Part shown: piece by piece, positions 1-7,956 of the stretch
Layout of the letters: each line of letters begins with the position of its first letter
How positions within the stretch are numbered: the stretch's first letter is position 1
NCBI GenBank assembly: GCA_016709025.1
Contig: JADJEQ010000043.1
Span: 59,817 to 123,816 of the forward strand
Length of the DNA: 64,000 nucleotides
DNA from: Bacteroidales bacterium
GTDB lineage: Bacteria; Bacteroidota; Bacteroidia; Bacteroidales; Lentimicrobiaceae
Direction of reading: 5' to 3'
Notes under the pieces: model-generated
The model's input: the letters and a program-made list of their open reading frames with translations, nothing else
What the model was told of the DNA's origin: nothing
Databases searched by the model: none
Made by a program: the position numbers and the translations under genes

Positions 1-429
1 AATACCTCACTTGAAGCATGTTGGGATTTCTTTTCCGACCCGGCTAACCTTTCAGTGATCACCCCTCCTGAAATGAATTTCAGGATTAAATTTCCTCAAC
101 CTATGCCAGCGATGTATCAGGGGCTTATCATACGGTATACAGTTAGTCCGCTTTTAGGCATCCCTTTGGAATGGATCACTGAAATAACCCAGGTTAAGGA
201 CCATGAATATTTTGTGGACAACCAGTTGAAAGGCCCTTTCAGACTGTGGCATCACCAGCACTTCTTCAGGGAAGTTCCCGGAGGAGTGGAAATGCGGGAT
301 GTGGTTAATTATGAGCTTCCATTGGGGAAGTTCGGTGAATTTTTCGGGTTGGGCATTGTTCAGAAGCGGGTTCAGGGAATATTTGATTTCCGGAGCGCGG
401 TGATAGAGAAGAAATTTAGCAGGTTTTGA
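1..429 (+). CDS. SRPBCC family protein, 5' end outside window
   Basis: The reading frame is open from base 1, so the gene starts upstream of the window; the visible part is about 142 codons. The sequence begins inside a helix (CWDFFSDPANLSVITPPEM) typical of SRPBCC/START-like ligand-binding proteins, where this helix packs over a beta-sheet cavity. The C-terminal half (FRLWHHQHFFREVPGG, then VEMRDVVNYELPLG) is the usual antiparallel sheet. These are small cytosolic proteins often annotated as cell-division-inhibitor-like or polyketide-cyclase-like, but the ligand is unknown. A GTG at 55 could be mistaken for the start; the conserved residues before it argue against that. Confidence 0.75.
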   Translation, partial: NTSLEACWDFFSDPANLSVITPPEMNFRIKFPQPMPAMYQGLIIRYTVSPLLGIPLEWITEITQVKDHEYFVDNQLKGPFRLWHHQHFFREVPGGVEMRDVVNYELPLGKFGEFFGLGIVQKRVQGIFDFRSAVIEKKFSRF

Positions 430-656
430 ACGGTTTTACTGTTAAATTACATCATTAGAAAAGCATGGAATCGAAGTCTCTGACAAAGGGCATCATAAAA
501 CATGATAAGATTAATAACTGATAATGTGCTATTTGCTTCGAATGAAGTGATAAAGTTTAATCGTTATTGTGTCCGGAAAAAACATCATAGTTATTTTACC
601 TTTTAATTCATAACTGCGCTGGAACTCGTGTTTCAGGAATGGGTTTAAATATTTCA

Positions 657-664
657 TAGCTTTG
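657..664 (+). promoter_or_regulatory. Bacteroidota-type -7 element before the EamA gene
   Basis: TAGCTTTG matches the TAnnTTTG -7 consensus of the Bacteroidota housekeeping sigma factor. A TTTC at 631-634, 22 bases upstream, could serve as the -33 element. The element covers the TTG at 662, which argues for the ATG at 695 as the real start of the next gene. Confidence 0.4.
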
Positions 665-694
665 CACTTCTTTTTGAAAGCGCACAAACAGGAA

Positions 695-1621
695 ATGACG
701 TCGAAAAAATCTTCTTTAATTGTTGGTGCCACAGCAATTTGTATTTCTGCAATGCTTTGGGGCCTCGATGGGATTGTTCTGACGCCTCAACTTTATAACC
801 TGGACCTCGGATTGGTTGTGTTTGTTCTGCATGCTCTCCCGTTTATAATAATGAATTTGTTTCTTTACAAAGAATATCGGCTTTTGAAGAGCTTCTCGCG
901 TAAAGATCTGATATACATTTTTCTGGTTGCACTTTTGGGCGGAGCCATCGGCACAATGGCTATCGTAAAGGCTTTGTTCCTTGTTGAATTCCGTGATCTT
1001 ACCGTTGTTGTGCTATTACAGAAATTCCAGCCTGTGTTTGCCATTTTTCTTGCAGCCATTCTTTTACGTGAAAGAATGAAGAAAAACTATATTCTATGGG
1101 CTACACTTGCAATTATAGCAGGATATTTTTTAACCTTCGGTCTGCAGTTACCCGATTTTAATGCCGGTTCAAAAACTCCGCTGGCTGCAGCATATTCACT
1201 TCTTGCCGCATTTTCATTCGGATCAGCAACTGTTCTGAGTAAAGGGGTTCTTCAAAGGATTTCCTTTCAGGCCGCAACATTTTACCGGTATGGTTTTACT
1301 TCTGTCATTATGCTTATTTTCGTTCTGATTTCAGGAGCATTGAGCGGTCTCAATACTGTAACTCAACATAACTGGATTATATTTCTGATCATCACTTTCA
1401 CTACAGGATCTGGCGCAATCTTTCTTTATTACTATGGTTTACGTAAGGTTAAAGCTATGGTAGCGACAATTTGTGAGCTATGTTTCCCTCTTTCAGCAAT
1501 TTTATTTGACTATTTCTTTCATGGCAAGATACTGACACCGGTTCAATGGGTTAGTGCAGCAGTGATGCTAATGGCAATTGTCAGGCTCACAATCGGGGGA
1601 AAATCGGATTCTGTAGCTTAG
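695..1621 (+). CDS. EamA/DMT-family membrane transporter
   Basis: This is a 308-residue protein with about ten hydrophobic segments arranged as two EamA-like halves (roughly residues 10-140 and 160-300), the layout of drug/metabolite transporters. The end of the first half carries the typical LLQKFQPVFAIFLAAILLRERM segment (helices with a charged RERM end) and the second half a matching FPLSAILFDYFFHGKILTP. Such proteins export small metabolites or amino acids through the inner membrane; the substrate cannot be told. I chose ATG 695 (MTSKKSS) because a short AGGA lies just before it and a promoter element overlaps the alternative TTG at 662. Monocistronic. Confidence 0.85.
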   Translation: MTSKKSSLIVGATAICISAMLWGLDGIVLTPQLYNLDLGLVVFVLHALPFIIMNLFLYKEYRLLKSFSRKDLIYIFLVALLGGAIGTMAIVKALFLVEFRDLTVVVLLQKFQPVFAIFLAAILLRERMKKNYILWATLAIIAGYFLTFGLQLPDFNAGSKTPLAAAYSLLAAFSFGSATVLSKGVLQRISFQAATFYRYGFTSVIMLIFVLISGALSGLNTVTQHNWIIFLIITFTTGSGAIFLYYYGLRKVKAMVATICELCFPLSAILFDYFFHGKILTPVQWVSAAVMLMAIVRLTIGGKSDSVA

Positions 1622-1925
1622 GTTCTGTTATAAAACTCCAATCTCGCTTTATTTATCACGGTAGTCGGGTTACATATGTATAAACTTCGACACCGGGTGC
1701 TCCGGGAACCCAAAACCTGGCTGTATGTGCAAACAGAAAGGTTGTTTTGAATCTGATATCTAATTTTGTGTTTTCCTGCCTGATTTCCTTCAGTGAGACA
1801 GGTTGGTAAATAGTGCAAAGGTGTTGAAATAATCACTCTGGCCCAGGACGATAATACGGCCATAATCCACTATTGTCAATCATTTCAAATGAACCCAATT
1901 ATTTTCCGCGGATACCGGTTATTAT
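1622..1925. other. Intergenic, no gene seen
   Basis: This stretch of 304 bases lies between the convergent EamA gene and the membrane protein gene. An open frame of 81 codons exists on the minus strand but its composition is not protein-like. No strong hairpin terminator is obvious. Confidence 0.4.
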
Positions 1926-2456
1926 TTATTTACTGCCTTTGGCTGAAGTCTCCATCTCTTTTCCGTTCAACATGGCGTAGGCATATCCACTGAATATCAG
2001 TGTAGTGAGAACCTGGATCCAGATAGGGGTTGAAAACAGGCCGGGGCCGGCGACAGCCAATGAAATCAAAATTGCTTTTACAAGATAATAAACTGCTTTG
2101 CTTATAACAATGCCGGTAAGCATAGCAGTAAAACTGTTTTTAAAAATCCTGAGAAACATAAAGTATAGCCAGACATTCAAAAGAAGTTCTGCCGAAATAA
2201 GGAGCATTTTGTAGAATACCGGGTGGCCCGATACCGCGAATGAAAACAATGGCAGGGAAATAGCCAGGAGAAATGCGTTTTGCCGGTTACTGTGAACCAT
2301 CGCCAGTATCAGCATCAATCGCATAGGTTCTATAAGATAAAGCGGGAAATTTATAAGATGTGAAATTGCCGGGGTAAAATAAATCAGCAAAAGAGCGAAT
2401 GAACTAATGATAACACTTCTTAAAGTTTCTGATTTTGAAATAGTTAATGCTTTCAT
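1926..2456 (-). CDS. Small integral membrane protein, unknown function
   Basis: This 176-residue protein is almost entirely hydrophobic, with about five membrane helices (for example IISSFALLLIYFTPAI near residue 18, LLISAELLLNVWLYFMFLR near 85, and AVYYLVKAILISLAVAGPG near 120). Short basic loops suggest an inner-membrane location. I do not recognise a family signature. It stands alone, divergent from the DUF362 gene, with 174 bases between the two starts. Confidence 0.6.
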   Translation of the reverse strand: MKALTISKSETLRSVIISSFALLLIYFTPAISHLINFPLYLIEPMRLMLILAMVHSNRQNAFLLAISLPLFSFAVSGHPVFYKMLLISAELLLNVWLYFMFLRIFKNSFTAMLTGIVISKAVYYLVKAILISLAVAGPGLFSTPIWIQVLTTLIFSGYAYAMLNGKEMETSAKGSK

Positions 2457-2618
2457 ATTTCTTTCAATTTTAACCCGTCATAGTTGAGTTCTGATAATCA
2501 CTGGATCAGATTGTTACAAAAATACATCATTATTCATTCTGTGATATCTTTTTAGGGAAATGTTTGTTTCGATCAATGAATTACCTAATTTTACACGGAT
2601 ATTTTGATGGTCAAACTA

Positions 2619-2626
2619 TAATTTTG
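2619..2626 (+). promoter_or_regulatory. -7 promoter element only 4 bases before the DUF362 start
   Basis: TAATTTTG fits the TAnnTTTG consensus. Its end lies 4 bases before ATG 2631, so transcription would begin at or within a few bases of the start codon and the message would be leaderless or nearly so. A TTTG at 2603-2606 is only 12 bases upstream, which is short for a -33 element. Confidence 0.35.
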
Positions 2627-2630
2627 GCAC

Positions 2631-3548
2631 ATGAAACGACGTGATTTTTTAGTTAAGGGTGTAAGTGCTGGACTGGTTGCCGGAACTGCCGGTAGCTTTG
2701 CAAATTTGGAACAGCTTTCAGCCGCCTTGCCCAATTTCGCATTGTATGACCTCGTAGCTGTGCGTGATGGCGAGCCGGAGGTTATGTTCGACAGAGCCAT
2801 TGCTTCACTGGGTGGAATGACGAAATTTGTGAAAAAAGGTCAGAAAGTCGTTGTTAAACCCAATATTGGATGGGATGTTTCACCCGAAAGGGCAGGAAAT
2901 ACCAATCCTAAGCTTGTTGGCCGGATCATAAAGCACTGTCTGGATGCAGGAGCATCAGAAGTATATGTTTTCGACAATACCTGCGATGCCTGGAACCTGT
3001 GCTACAAAAACAGTGGAATTGAAAAGGCAGTAAAAGATGCAGGTGGAAAGATTGTACCCGGTAATACCGAAGGCTATTATCAGACAGTACAGATACCCAA
3101 AGGAAAGAAACTAAAGGAAGCTAAAGTGCATGAACTGATTCTTTCATCCGATGTATTTATCAATGTACCGGTACTGAAGCACCATAGTTCAGCAAATGTA
3201 TCACTTTCCATGAAAAATCTGATGGGTATCGTTTGGGACCGGCGTTACTGGCATCGCAACGATTTGCAGCAGTGTATTGCTGATTTTGCTACATGGCGTA
3301 AACCCACACTCAATGTCATTGATGGTTACAGGGTTATGATGCGCAATGGCCCACGTGGGGTTTCTGAAGCCGATATCGTTAATATGAAACAGATGATTGT
3401 GTCTGCCGACATAGTTGCTGCAGATGCGGCCGCTGCTAAAATTTTCGGGAGTCAACCCGATGATATTCCACATATCCGTATTGCCAATGAAATGAAAGTT
3501 GGCACCATGGCGCTGGATAAACTGTCAATTAACAGGATTAAAATTTAA
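2631..3548 (+). CDS. DUF362 domain protein with Tat-type leader
   Basis: This 305-residue protein starts MKRRDFLVKGVSAGLVAG, a twin-arginine leader, so it is probably exported folded, as expected for a cofactor-bearing protein. The body (about residues 45-300) is a DUF362 domain: GQKVVVKPNIGWD, a Rossmann-like region with GASEVYVFDNTCD, then VPVLKHHSSANVSLSMKN. DUF362 proteins are uncharacterised but are commonly joined to, or next to, 4Fe-4S proteins. Here the stop codon is separated by a single base from the start of a membrane polyferredoxin, which implies one mRNA and a shared redox task. Confidence 0.85.
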   Translation: MKRRDFLVKGVSAGLVAGTAGSFANLEQLSAALPNFALYDLVAVRDGEPEVMFDRAIASLGGMTKFVKKGQKVVVKPNIGWDVSPERAGNTNPKLVGRIIKHCLDAGASEVYVFDNTCDAWNLCYKNSGIEKAVKDAGGKIVPGNTEGYYQTVQIPKGKKLKEAKVHELILSSDVFINVPVLKHHSSANVSLSMKNLMGIVWDRRYWHRNDLQQCIADFATWRKPTLNVIDGYRVMMRNGPRGVSEADIVNMKQMIVSADIVAADAAAAKIFGSQPDDIPHIRIANEMKVGTMALDKLSINRIKI

Positions 3549-3549
3549 T

Positions 3550-5124
3550 ATGCACAAGTTATCCTGGCTTAAAAAAGTCAGAATTGCTGTTTCTCTGATT
3601 TTTCTGCTCCTGTCAGGGGCAATTTTTCTCGATCCTGGTCAGTGGATTCCAGTCAAGGTTATCAATTTCGTAACCTGGCCGCAATTTGTTCCTTCATTGA
3701 TAAGGTTTGCTACTTCTGCCGCAATCATTGCCTCTGGTTTTCTTTTGTTTATTGTTCTAACCCTTATATTTGGAAGAATCTATTGTTCAAGTGTTTGTCC
3801 ATTGGGAACCTTGCAGGATGTTATCGCATGGGTCAGAAAAAAAGTTATCAGACAAAGGCCTCTCCGATACACCAAAGCCCGCAATATTCTCAGGTATTCG
3901 ATTCTCACCCTGGTTATAATATCAATTTTTTCCGGTTTTTCACTTCTGCTGAATCTATTTGATCCCTATAGCAATTTTGGCCGCTTAATGGCCAACCTGG
4001 TCAGACCTGCCTTCCTGCTTGGCGGTAATGGATTAGCAGGGATTCTGGAAAAACAGGATATTTTCTGGTTTTCAAAAACGGATTTCAAAAGCCTACATTT
4101 TGCATCAATAACCTTTGCCACTGGTTTCTTGTTACTGGTTGGATGGATGTCTGTTTTTTACGGAAGATTATATTGCAATACGCTCTGCCCTGTAGGAGCC
4201 CTGCTCGGACTTGTTTCGAAGCTTTCATTCTATAAAATTAAACTTGATAAACACGCTTGTAATAGTTGTGGTTCCTGCAGCAAAGTTTGCAAGGCACAGT
4301 GCATTGATGTGAAAGCCAAAACCATTGATTATTCGAGATGCGTCAGTTGCTTTAATTGCCTGGGGGTATGTCCTTCTGATGGGGTCCTTTTTATCAATCC
4401 ATTGATTGTGAAGCATACGGAAATATCTCCCCTTTTGGACGATAAAGACAATAAACGCAGAACCCTGATAAAAGCCTTCTTGTTTTCAACTGTATTCCTC
4501 ACTGTAAAATCTTACGCGATCCGTGTAACCGGAGGCGAAAAGCCAACAGAAATTCCGGAGGACAGAACATTGGTATCCACGCCTCCAGGATCGGAAACCC
4601 ACGATCACTTTAACAGCCATTGCACAGCCTGTCACCTGTGTGTGAGTGTTTGTCCGACTCATGTTTTACAGCCTTCTTTACTTCAGTTTGGCCTTCAGGG
4701 ATTTATGCAGCCCTATATGGATTACCATTCAGGCTTTTGTAACTTCGAATGTGACCTCTGCGGGAAAGTGTGTCCTACAGATGCCATTAAATCTTTACTT
4801 CCTGAACAAAAAAAGCGGGCACAGGTCGGTAAAGCTGTATTTATTGAAAAAAATTGTGTTGTCTACACTGATAATACTGATTGTGGGGCATGTTCAGAAC
4901 ACTGCCCGACCAAGGCCGTCAACATGGTGCCTTACAAAGAACATCTTAAAATACCGAAAGTAGACGAAAAAATCTGTATTGGTTGTGGTGCCTGTGAATA
5001 TGCCTGCCCAACCAAGCCTTACCGGGCAATCTTCGTGGAAGGCAATTCAATCCATCAACTGGCCGACATACCGGTACAGGAAAAGATTATCATTAATAAG
5101 ACAGAGGAGGATTTCCCTTTTTGA
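3550..5124 (+). CDS. Membrane-bound polyferredoxin (NapH/CcoG-like 4Fe-4S protein)
   Basis: This is a 525-residue protein. The N-terminal 220 residues hold about five membrane helices and two NapH-type CxxxCP motifs (CSSVCPLG near 78 and CNTLCPVG near 208). Then follow 4Fe-4S motifs: CNSCGSCSKVC near 236, CVSCFNCLGVCP near 264, CTACHLCVSVCP near 357, CDLCGKVCP near 401, CGACSEHCP near 445 and CIGCGACEYACP near 475. A twin-arginine-like hydrophobic stretch near 300-325 (NKRRTLIKAFLFSTVFLTV) lies between them. The protein likely moves electrons between quinone or ferredoxin and the DUF362 partner. An in-frame upstream start at 3499 would overlap the DUF362 gene and adds no conserved sequence, so ATG 3550 is preferred. 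Confidence 0.88.
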   Translation: MHKLSWLKKVRIAVSLIFLLLSGAIFLDPGQWIPVKVINFVTWPQFVPSLIRFATSAAIIASGFLLFIVLTLIFGRIYCSSVCPLGTLQDVIAWVRKKVIRQRPLRYTKARNILRYSILTLVIISIFSGFSLLLNLFDPYSNFGRLMANLVRPAFLLGGNGLAGILEKQDIFWFSKTDFKSLHFASITFATGFLLLVGWMSVFYGRLYCNTLCPVGALLGLVSKLSFYKIKLDKHACNSCGSCSKVCKAQCIDVKAKTIDYSRCVSCFNCLGVCPSDGVLFINPLIVKHTEISPLLDDKDNKRRTLIKAFLFSTVFLTVKSYAIRVTGGEKPTEIPEDRTLVSTPPGSETHDHFNSHCTACHLCVSVCPTHVLQPSLLQFGLQGFMQPYMDYHSGFCNFECDLCGKVCPTDAIKSLLPEQKKRAQVGKAVFIEKNCVVYTDNTDCGACSEHCPTKAVNMVPYKEHLKIPKVDEKICIGCGACEYACPTKPYRAIFVEGNSIHQLADIPVQEKIIINKTEEDFPF

Positions 5125-5452
5125 TGCTTAAAACCGGGCCAAAGCCTGCAATTCTCATTATGGAATGGCCGGTATGTATTTAGCAGGGTTTAAAACAGCT
5201 ATCACGTCTTTATACTATGTGACTTTCTTCAATTGACAGTATTTAGTGGTTGCAGATGGTCAAAGGTTGAGCCCGCTCCGAAAAGTACTTTGAACCCATA
5301 TCCCCCAAAGGGGGGGGCCTGATTCACTAATTTTCAGATGTTCCTCTTTGGGGTGAAGTTCAAACAGATGAGAATCGTTGAATTTCCTGCTTTTTGGAGT
5401 GGATTCAAGGTTTTTTATCAATTTTAGCCGGCACTGATTGATTATAAAATAC
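5125..5452. other. Intergenic with a G/C-run inverted repeat
   Basis: No gene is visible. Bases 5300-5318 contain a run of C, AAA, then a run of G, and 5341-5359 repeats the motif in looser form (CCTCTTTGGGG). This looks like one of the short GC-rich dispersed elements also seen at 28.9, 53.8, 54.3 and 59.3 kb. Confidence 0.3.
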
Positions 5453-5478
5453 AAAAAGCCGGTTGTTACCGGCTTTTT
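5453..5478 (-). terminator. Intrinsic terminator of the DHOD-like gene
   Basis: There is a perfect 10-bp stem AAAAAGCCGG / CCGGCTTTTT with a 6-base loop. It lies 22 bases past the stop of the minus-strand gene and, being symmetric, could also stop plus-strand transcription. Confidence 0.8.
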
Positions 5479-5499
5479 GCTGTATCGCTAAAGAATGTT

Positions 5500-6513
5500 T
5501 TAAACAATCGGATATTTCTTTAAAATCTGATCCGAGTGTAACAAGAGGTCGATGTATTGGGCTCTCTTATAGGTATATGGATCTTTCACCATAGCTTTTG
5601 AAAGTTTACCTTTGAAGGCATTCAGGTCCTCAAAGCCATTTTTTGCCATGAATTTTTCCAGATCTGCCAGAATGGTGGCAATCAAATCCGGTTTATGTTT
5701 GTATAAAGCACTTACAATCTGAACGGCATCAGAACCCGCAAGAATCATTTTAGCCAGATCATTGCCGGTATAAATTCCTGAAGAACTGCAGATGGAAGCT
5801 TTGGTATTTTTATACAAAACGCCGGCATACCGGAGAGCAAGACGGTAATCGCCTTCGTTGCTCAGGTTGAACGGAGTGCTGTGTTGCAGGGTATCCAGGT
5901 TAATATCGGGTTCAAACATCCGGTTGAAAAGTATAAAACCTTTTGCTCCGGCTTTTTCCATGCGTTTAATGAGTTGAAGCGGATTGGTATAAAATGGACT
6001 CAATTTGACGCTGACCGGAATTTTAACTTTTTTGCAAACCTGTTCAACAACTGAAACCTGTTCGTCTTCAATTGATTTTGCTTCGGTTTCAAAATCACGG
6101 GGAACTGAGAAAAAATTTAATTCAAGCGCGTCAACCCCGGTTTTTTCAATTAGTTCGGCATATTCAACCCAGGTCTCAGTGAAAACGCAGTTTAAGCTGC
6201 CAATCAATGGAATTTTCAGAGCGGCTTTGGCTTCGCGCAATTTTGCAAGGTGTTCTTCCGGTCCGGCATGTTCCATACCAGGAAACAGGCTTATCATCTC
6301 GGCATTGCGCTCATTGTATAATTCCATCTCATCCTGAAACTGAATGCTTTCGAGTTGGATCTGTTCTTCGAACAATGACTTGTATACAATCGCAGCAGCA
6401 CCCGCATCCTGCAGTTTTCGCAGCATTTCAAGATTGTTAACAAGGTTACTGGATCCAACGATGATGGGATTCTTAAGGCTGATTCCCATGAAATTTACAG
6501 CAAGTTTTGACAT
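5500..6513 (-). CDS. Dihydroorotate dehydrogenase-like TIM-barrel flavoprotein
   Basis: This is a 337-residue FMN-type TIM-barrel protein. The start LAVNFMGISLKNPIIVGSSNL is the first strand of the class 1 dihydroorotate dehydrogenase fold; VKIPVSVKLSPFYTN and the C-terminal SSSGIYTGNDLAKMILAGSDAVQI supply the phosphate-binding loops for FMN. It is longer than PyrD (about 310) and belongs to a group common in Bacteroidota annotated as dihydroorotate dehydrogenase-like, with no pyr genes near it. Its true substrate is unknown. It is divergent from nifJ, and a link with ferredoxin chemistry is possible but not shown. Confidence 0.8.
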   Translation of the reverse strand: MSKLAVNFMGISLKNPIIVGSSNLVNNLEMLRKLQDAGAAAIVYKSLFEEQIQLESIQFQDEMELYNERNAEMISLFPGMEHAGPEEHLAKLREAKAALKIPLIGSLNCVFTETWVEYAELIEKTGVDALELNFFSVPRDFETEAKSIEDEQVSVVEQVCKKVKIPVSVKLSPFYTNPLQLIKRMEKAGAKGFILFNRMFEPDINLDTLQHSTPFNLSNEGDYRLALRYAGVLYKNTKASICSSSGIYTGNDLAKMILAGSDAVQIVSALYKHKPDLIATILADLEKFMAKNGFEDLNAFKGKLSKAMVKDPYTYKRAQYIDLLLHSDQILKKYPIV

Positions 6514-7002
6514 ATTGTGACCTCCTTGAATGATTTATTTTTCCTGAATATGGCTAGATTAACAAAAAATTAACGGTTTTTGTTTCCAATCCTCACCAAG
6601 AATTTTTGCACCTTTAATTTTTAAGTCCTTGCTGAAATTGAAATGGATTGATATGGACATGAAAATCAATACTTTGCTCTTGGTGAATGGCCGGAAACAC
6701 AGAACAGTTTCTGATTTTCCGAAGATATGGATTTTCTGTGTGCCAGTAGAAAGGAAAACTGCCAAATTTTAATAATCATTCGGGAAGGAAATGAAAGTTG
6801 TAAGAATTTATATTCAGAAAACAGTCAGTAATCTTTGCAGCATTTTAACTTGGTTCTTAATTAAAATGAATATAAATAGAATAAATGAAGTCTCATTCCT
6901 GTTATATTATTGCTTCTGTTAGTAGATAAATAAGTAATTTTGTCGCGCCTTTCGGAAAATACCGGGAGTGATTGTTAATGAGCATTTTAAATACTAACTG
7001 AT
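6514..7002. promoter_or_regulatory. Divergent promoter region of nifJ and the DHOD-like gene
   Basis: These 489 bases are AT-rich and carry no convincing gene. TAATTTTG at 6935-6942 fits the -7 consensus for the plus strand and would give a leader of about 55 bases before nifJ. I see no clear riboswitch or operator. Confidence 0.35.
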
Positions 7003-7956
7003 ATGACAAAAAAGAAAAATTTTGTTACCTGTGACGGAAATTATGCTGCTGCACACATCGCTTATATGTTCAGCGAAGTAGCAGCAATTTACCCCATCAC
7101 ACCCTCCTCAACCATGGCTGAATATGTTGACGAATGGGCAGCATTTGGTCGTAAAAACATATTTGGTGAAACCGTTAGAGTAACAGAGATGCAATCAGAG
7201 GCCGGTGCCGCCGGTGCATTGCATGGCTCACTCCAATCGGGTGCTTTGACCACTACCTACACGGCATCTCAGGGTTTATTGCTGATGATTCCGAATATGT
7301 ATAAAATCTCCGGTGAATTATTGCCGGCTGTTTTCCATGTATCAGCCCGCAGTCTTGCAGCTCAGGCGCTGTCAATTTTTGGTGATCATTCAGATATTTA
7401 TTCCACCAGGCAAACAGGATTTGCCATGCTGGCAACCGGCAGTGTTCAGGAAATTCTTGATATTGCCGGTGTTGCTCACCTTGCTGCCATTAAATCAAGG
7501 GTACCATTTCTTCATTTCTTTGATGGTTTCCGTACTTCTCATGAAATTCAGAAAGCCGAAATACCTTCAAATGAAGATATGGCTGCCATGCTGGATTGGG
7601 ACGCTTTGCAGGCATTCCGCGACAGGGCATTGAGCCCTGAGCATCCTGTTACCCGCGGTACAGCCCAGAATCCTGATATCTACTTCCAGTCGCGTGAAGC
7701 TGCTAATTCTTATTACGATGTGCTTCCTGACATCGTTGAAGATTATATGCAGCAAATCACCAAACTTACCGGCCGCGAATATCATCCATTTACTTATTAC
7801 GGTGCGCCGGACGCCGAGAACGTACTTATAGCCATGGGATCCATCACCGACACCATTAAGGAAGTGATTGATTATCTGAATGCAAAAGGCGAAAAATCGG
7901 ACTCGTATCTGTTCACCTTTACAGACCATTTTCTGCAAAATATTTCTTCAGGGTAA
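7003..7956 (+). CDS. nifJ: Pyruvate:ferredoxin (flavodoxin) oxidoreductase, N-terminal part
   Basis: This segment encodes the first 300 or so residues of PFOR, which converts pyruvate and CoA to acetyl-CoA, CO2 and reduced ferredoxin. It shows the pyruvate-binding first domain (GNYAAAHIAYMFSEVAAIYPITPSS, then EMQSEAGAAGALHG) and the FGDHSDIYSTRQTGFAML segment. The last residues before the stop (DSYLFTFTDHFLQNISSG) are out of frame. If one base is added to the five-A run at 7892-7896, the sequence reads IGLVSVHLYRPFSAKYFF and runs on without a break into the next frame. The two parts together give about 1177 residues, the normal length of single-chain PFOR. Confidence 0.93.
   Translation: MTKKKNFVTCDGNYAAAHIAYMFSEVAAIYPITPSSTMAEYVDEWAAFGRKNIFGETVRVTEMQSEAGAAGALHGSLQSGALTTTYTASQGLLLMIPNMYKISGELLPAVFHVSARSLAAQALSIFGDHSDIYSTRQTGFAMLATGSVQEILDIAGVAHLAAIKSRVPFLHFFDGFRTSHEIQKAEIPSNEDMAAMLDWDALQAFRDRALSPEHPVTRGTAQNPDIYFQSREAANSYYDVLPDIVEDYMQQITKLTGREYHPFTYYGAPDAENVLIAMGSITDTIKEVIDYLNAKGEKSDSYLFTFTDHFLQNISSG

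Noticed and set aside
1618..1863. 81-codon open frame on the minus strand
   Set aside because: It has no protein-like periodicity, no ribosome site and overlaps the end of the EamA gene; probably chance.
3499..3549. Longer start of the polyferredoxin gene
   Set aside because: It would overlap the DUF362 gene by 50 bases and adds an unconserved leader; ATG 3550 directly follows that gene.
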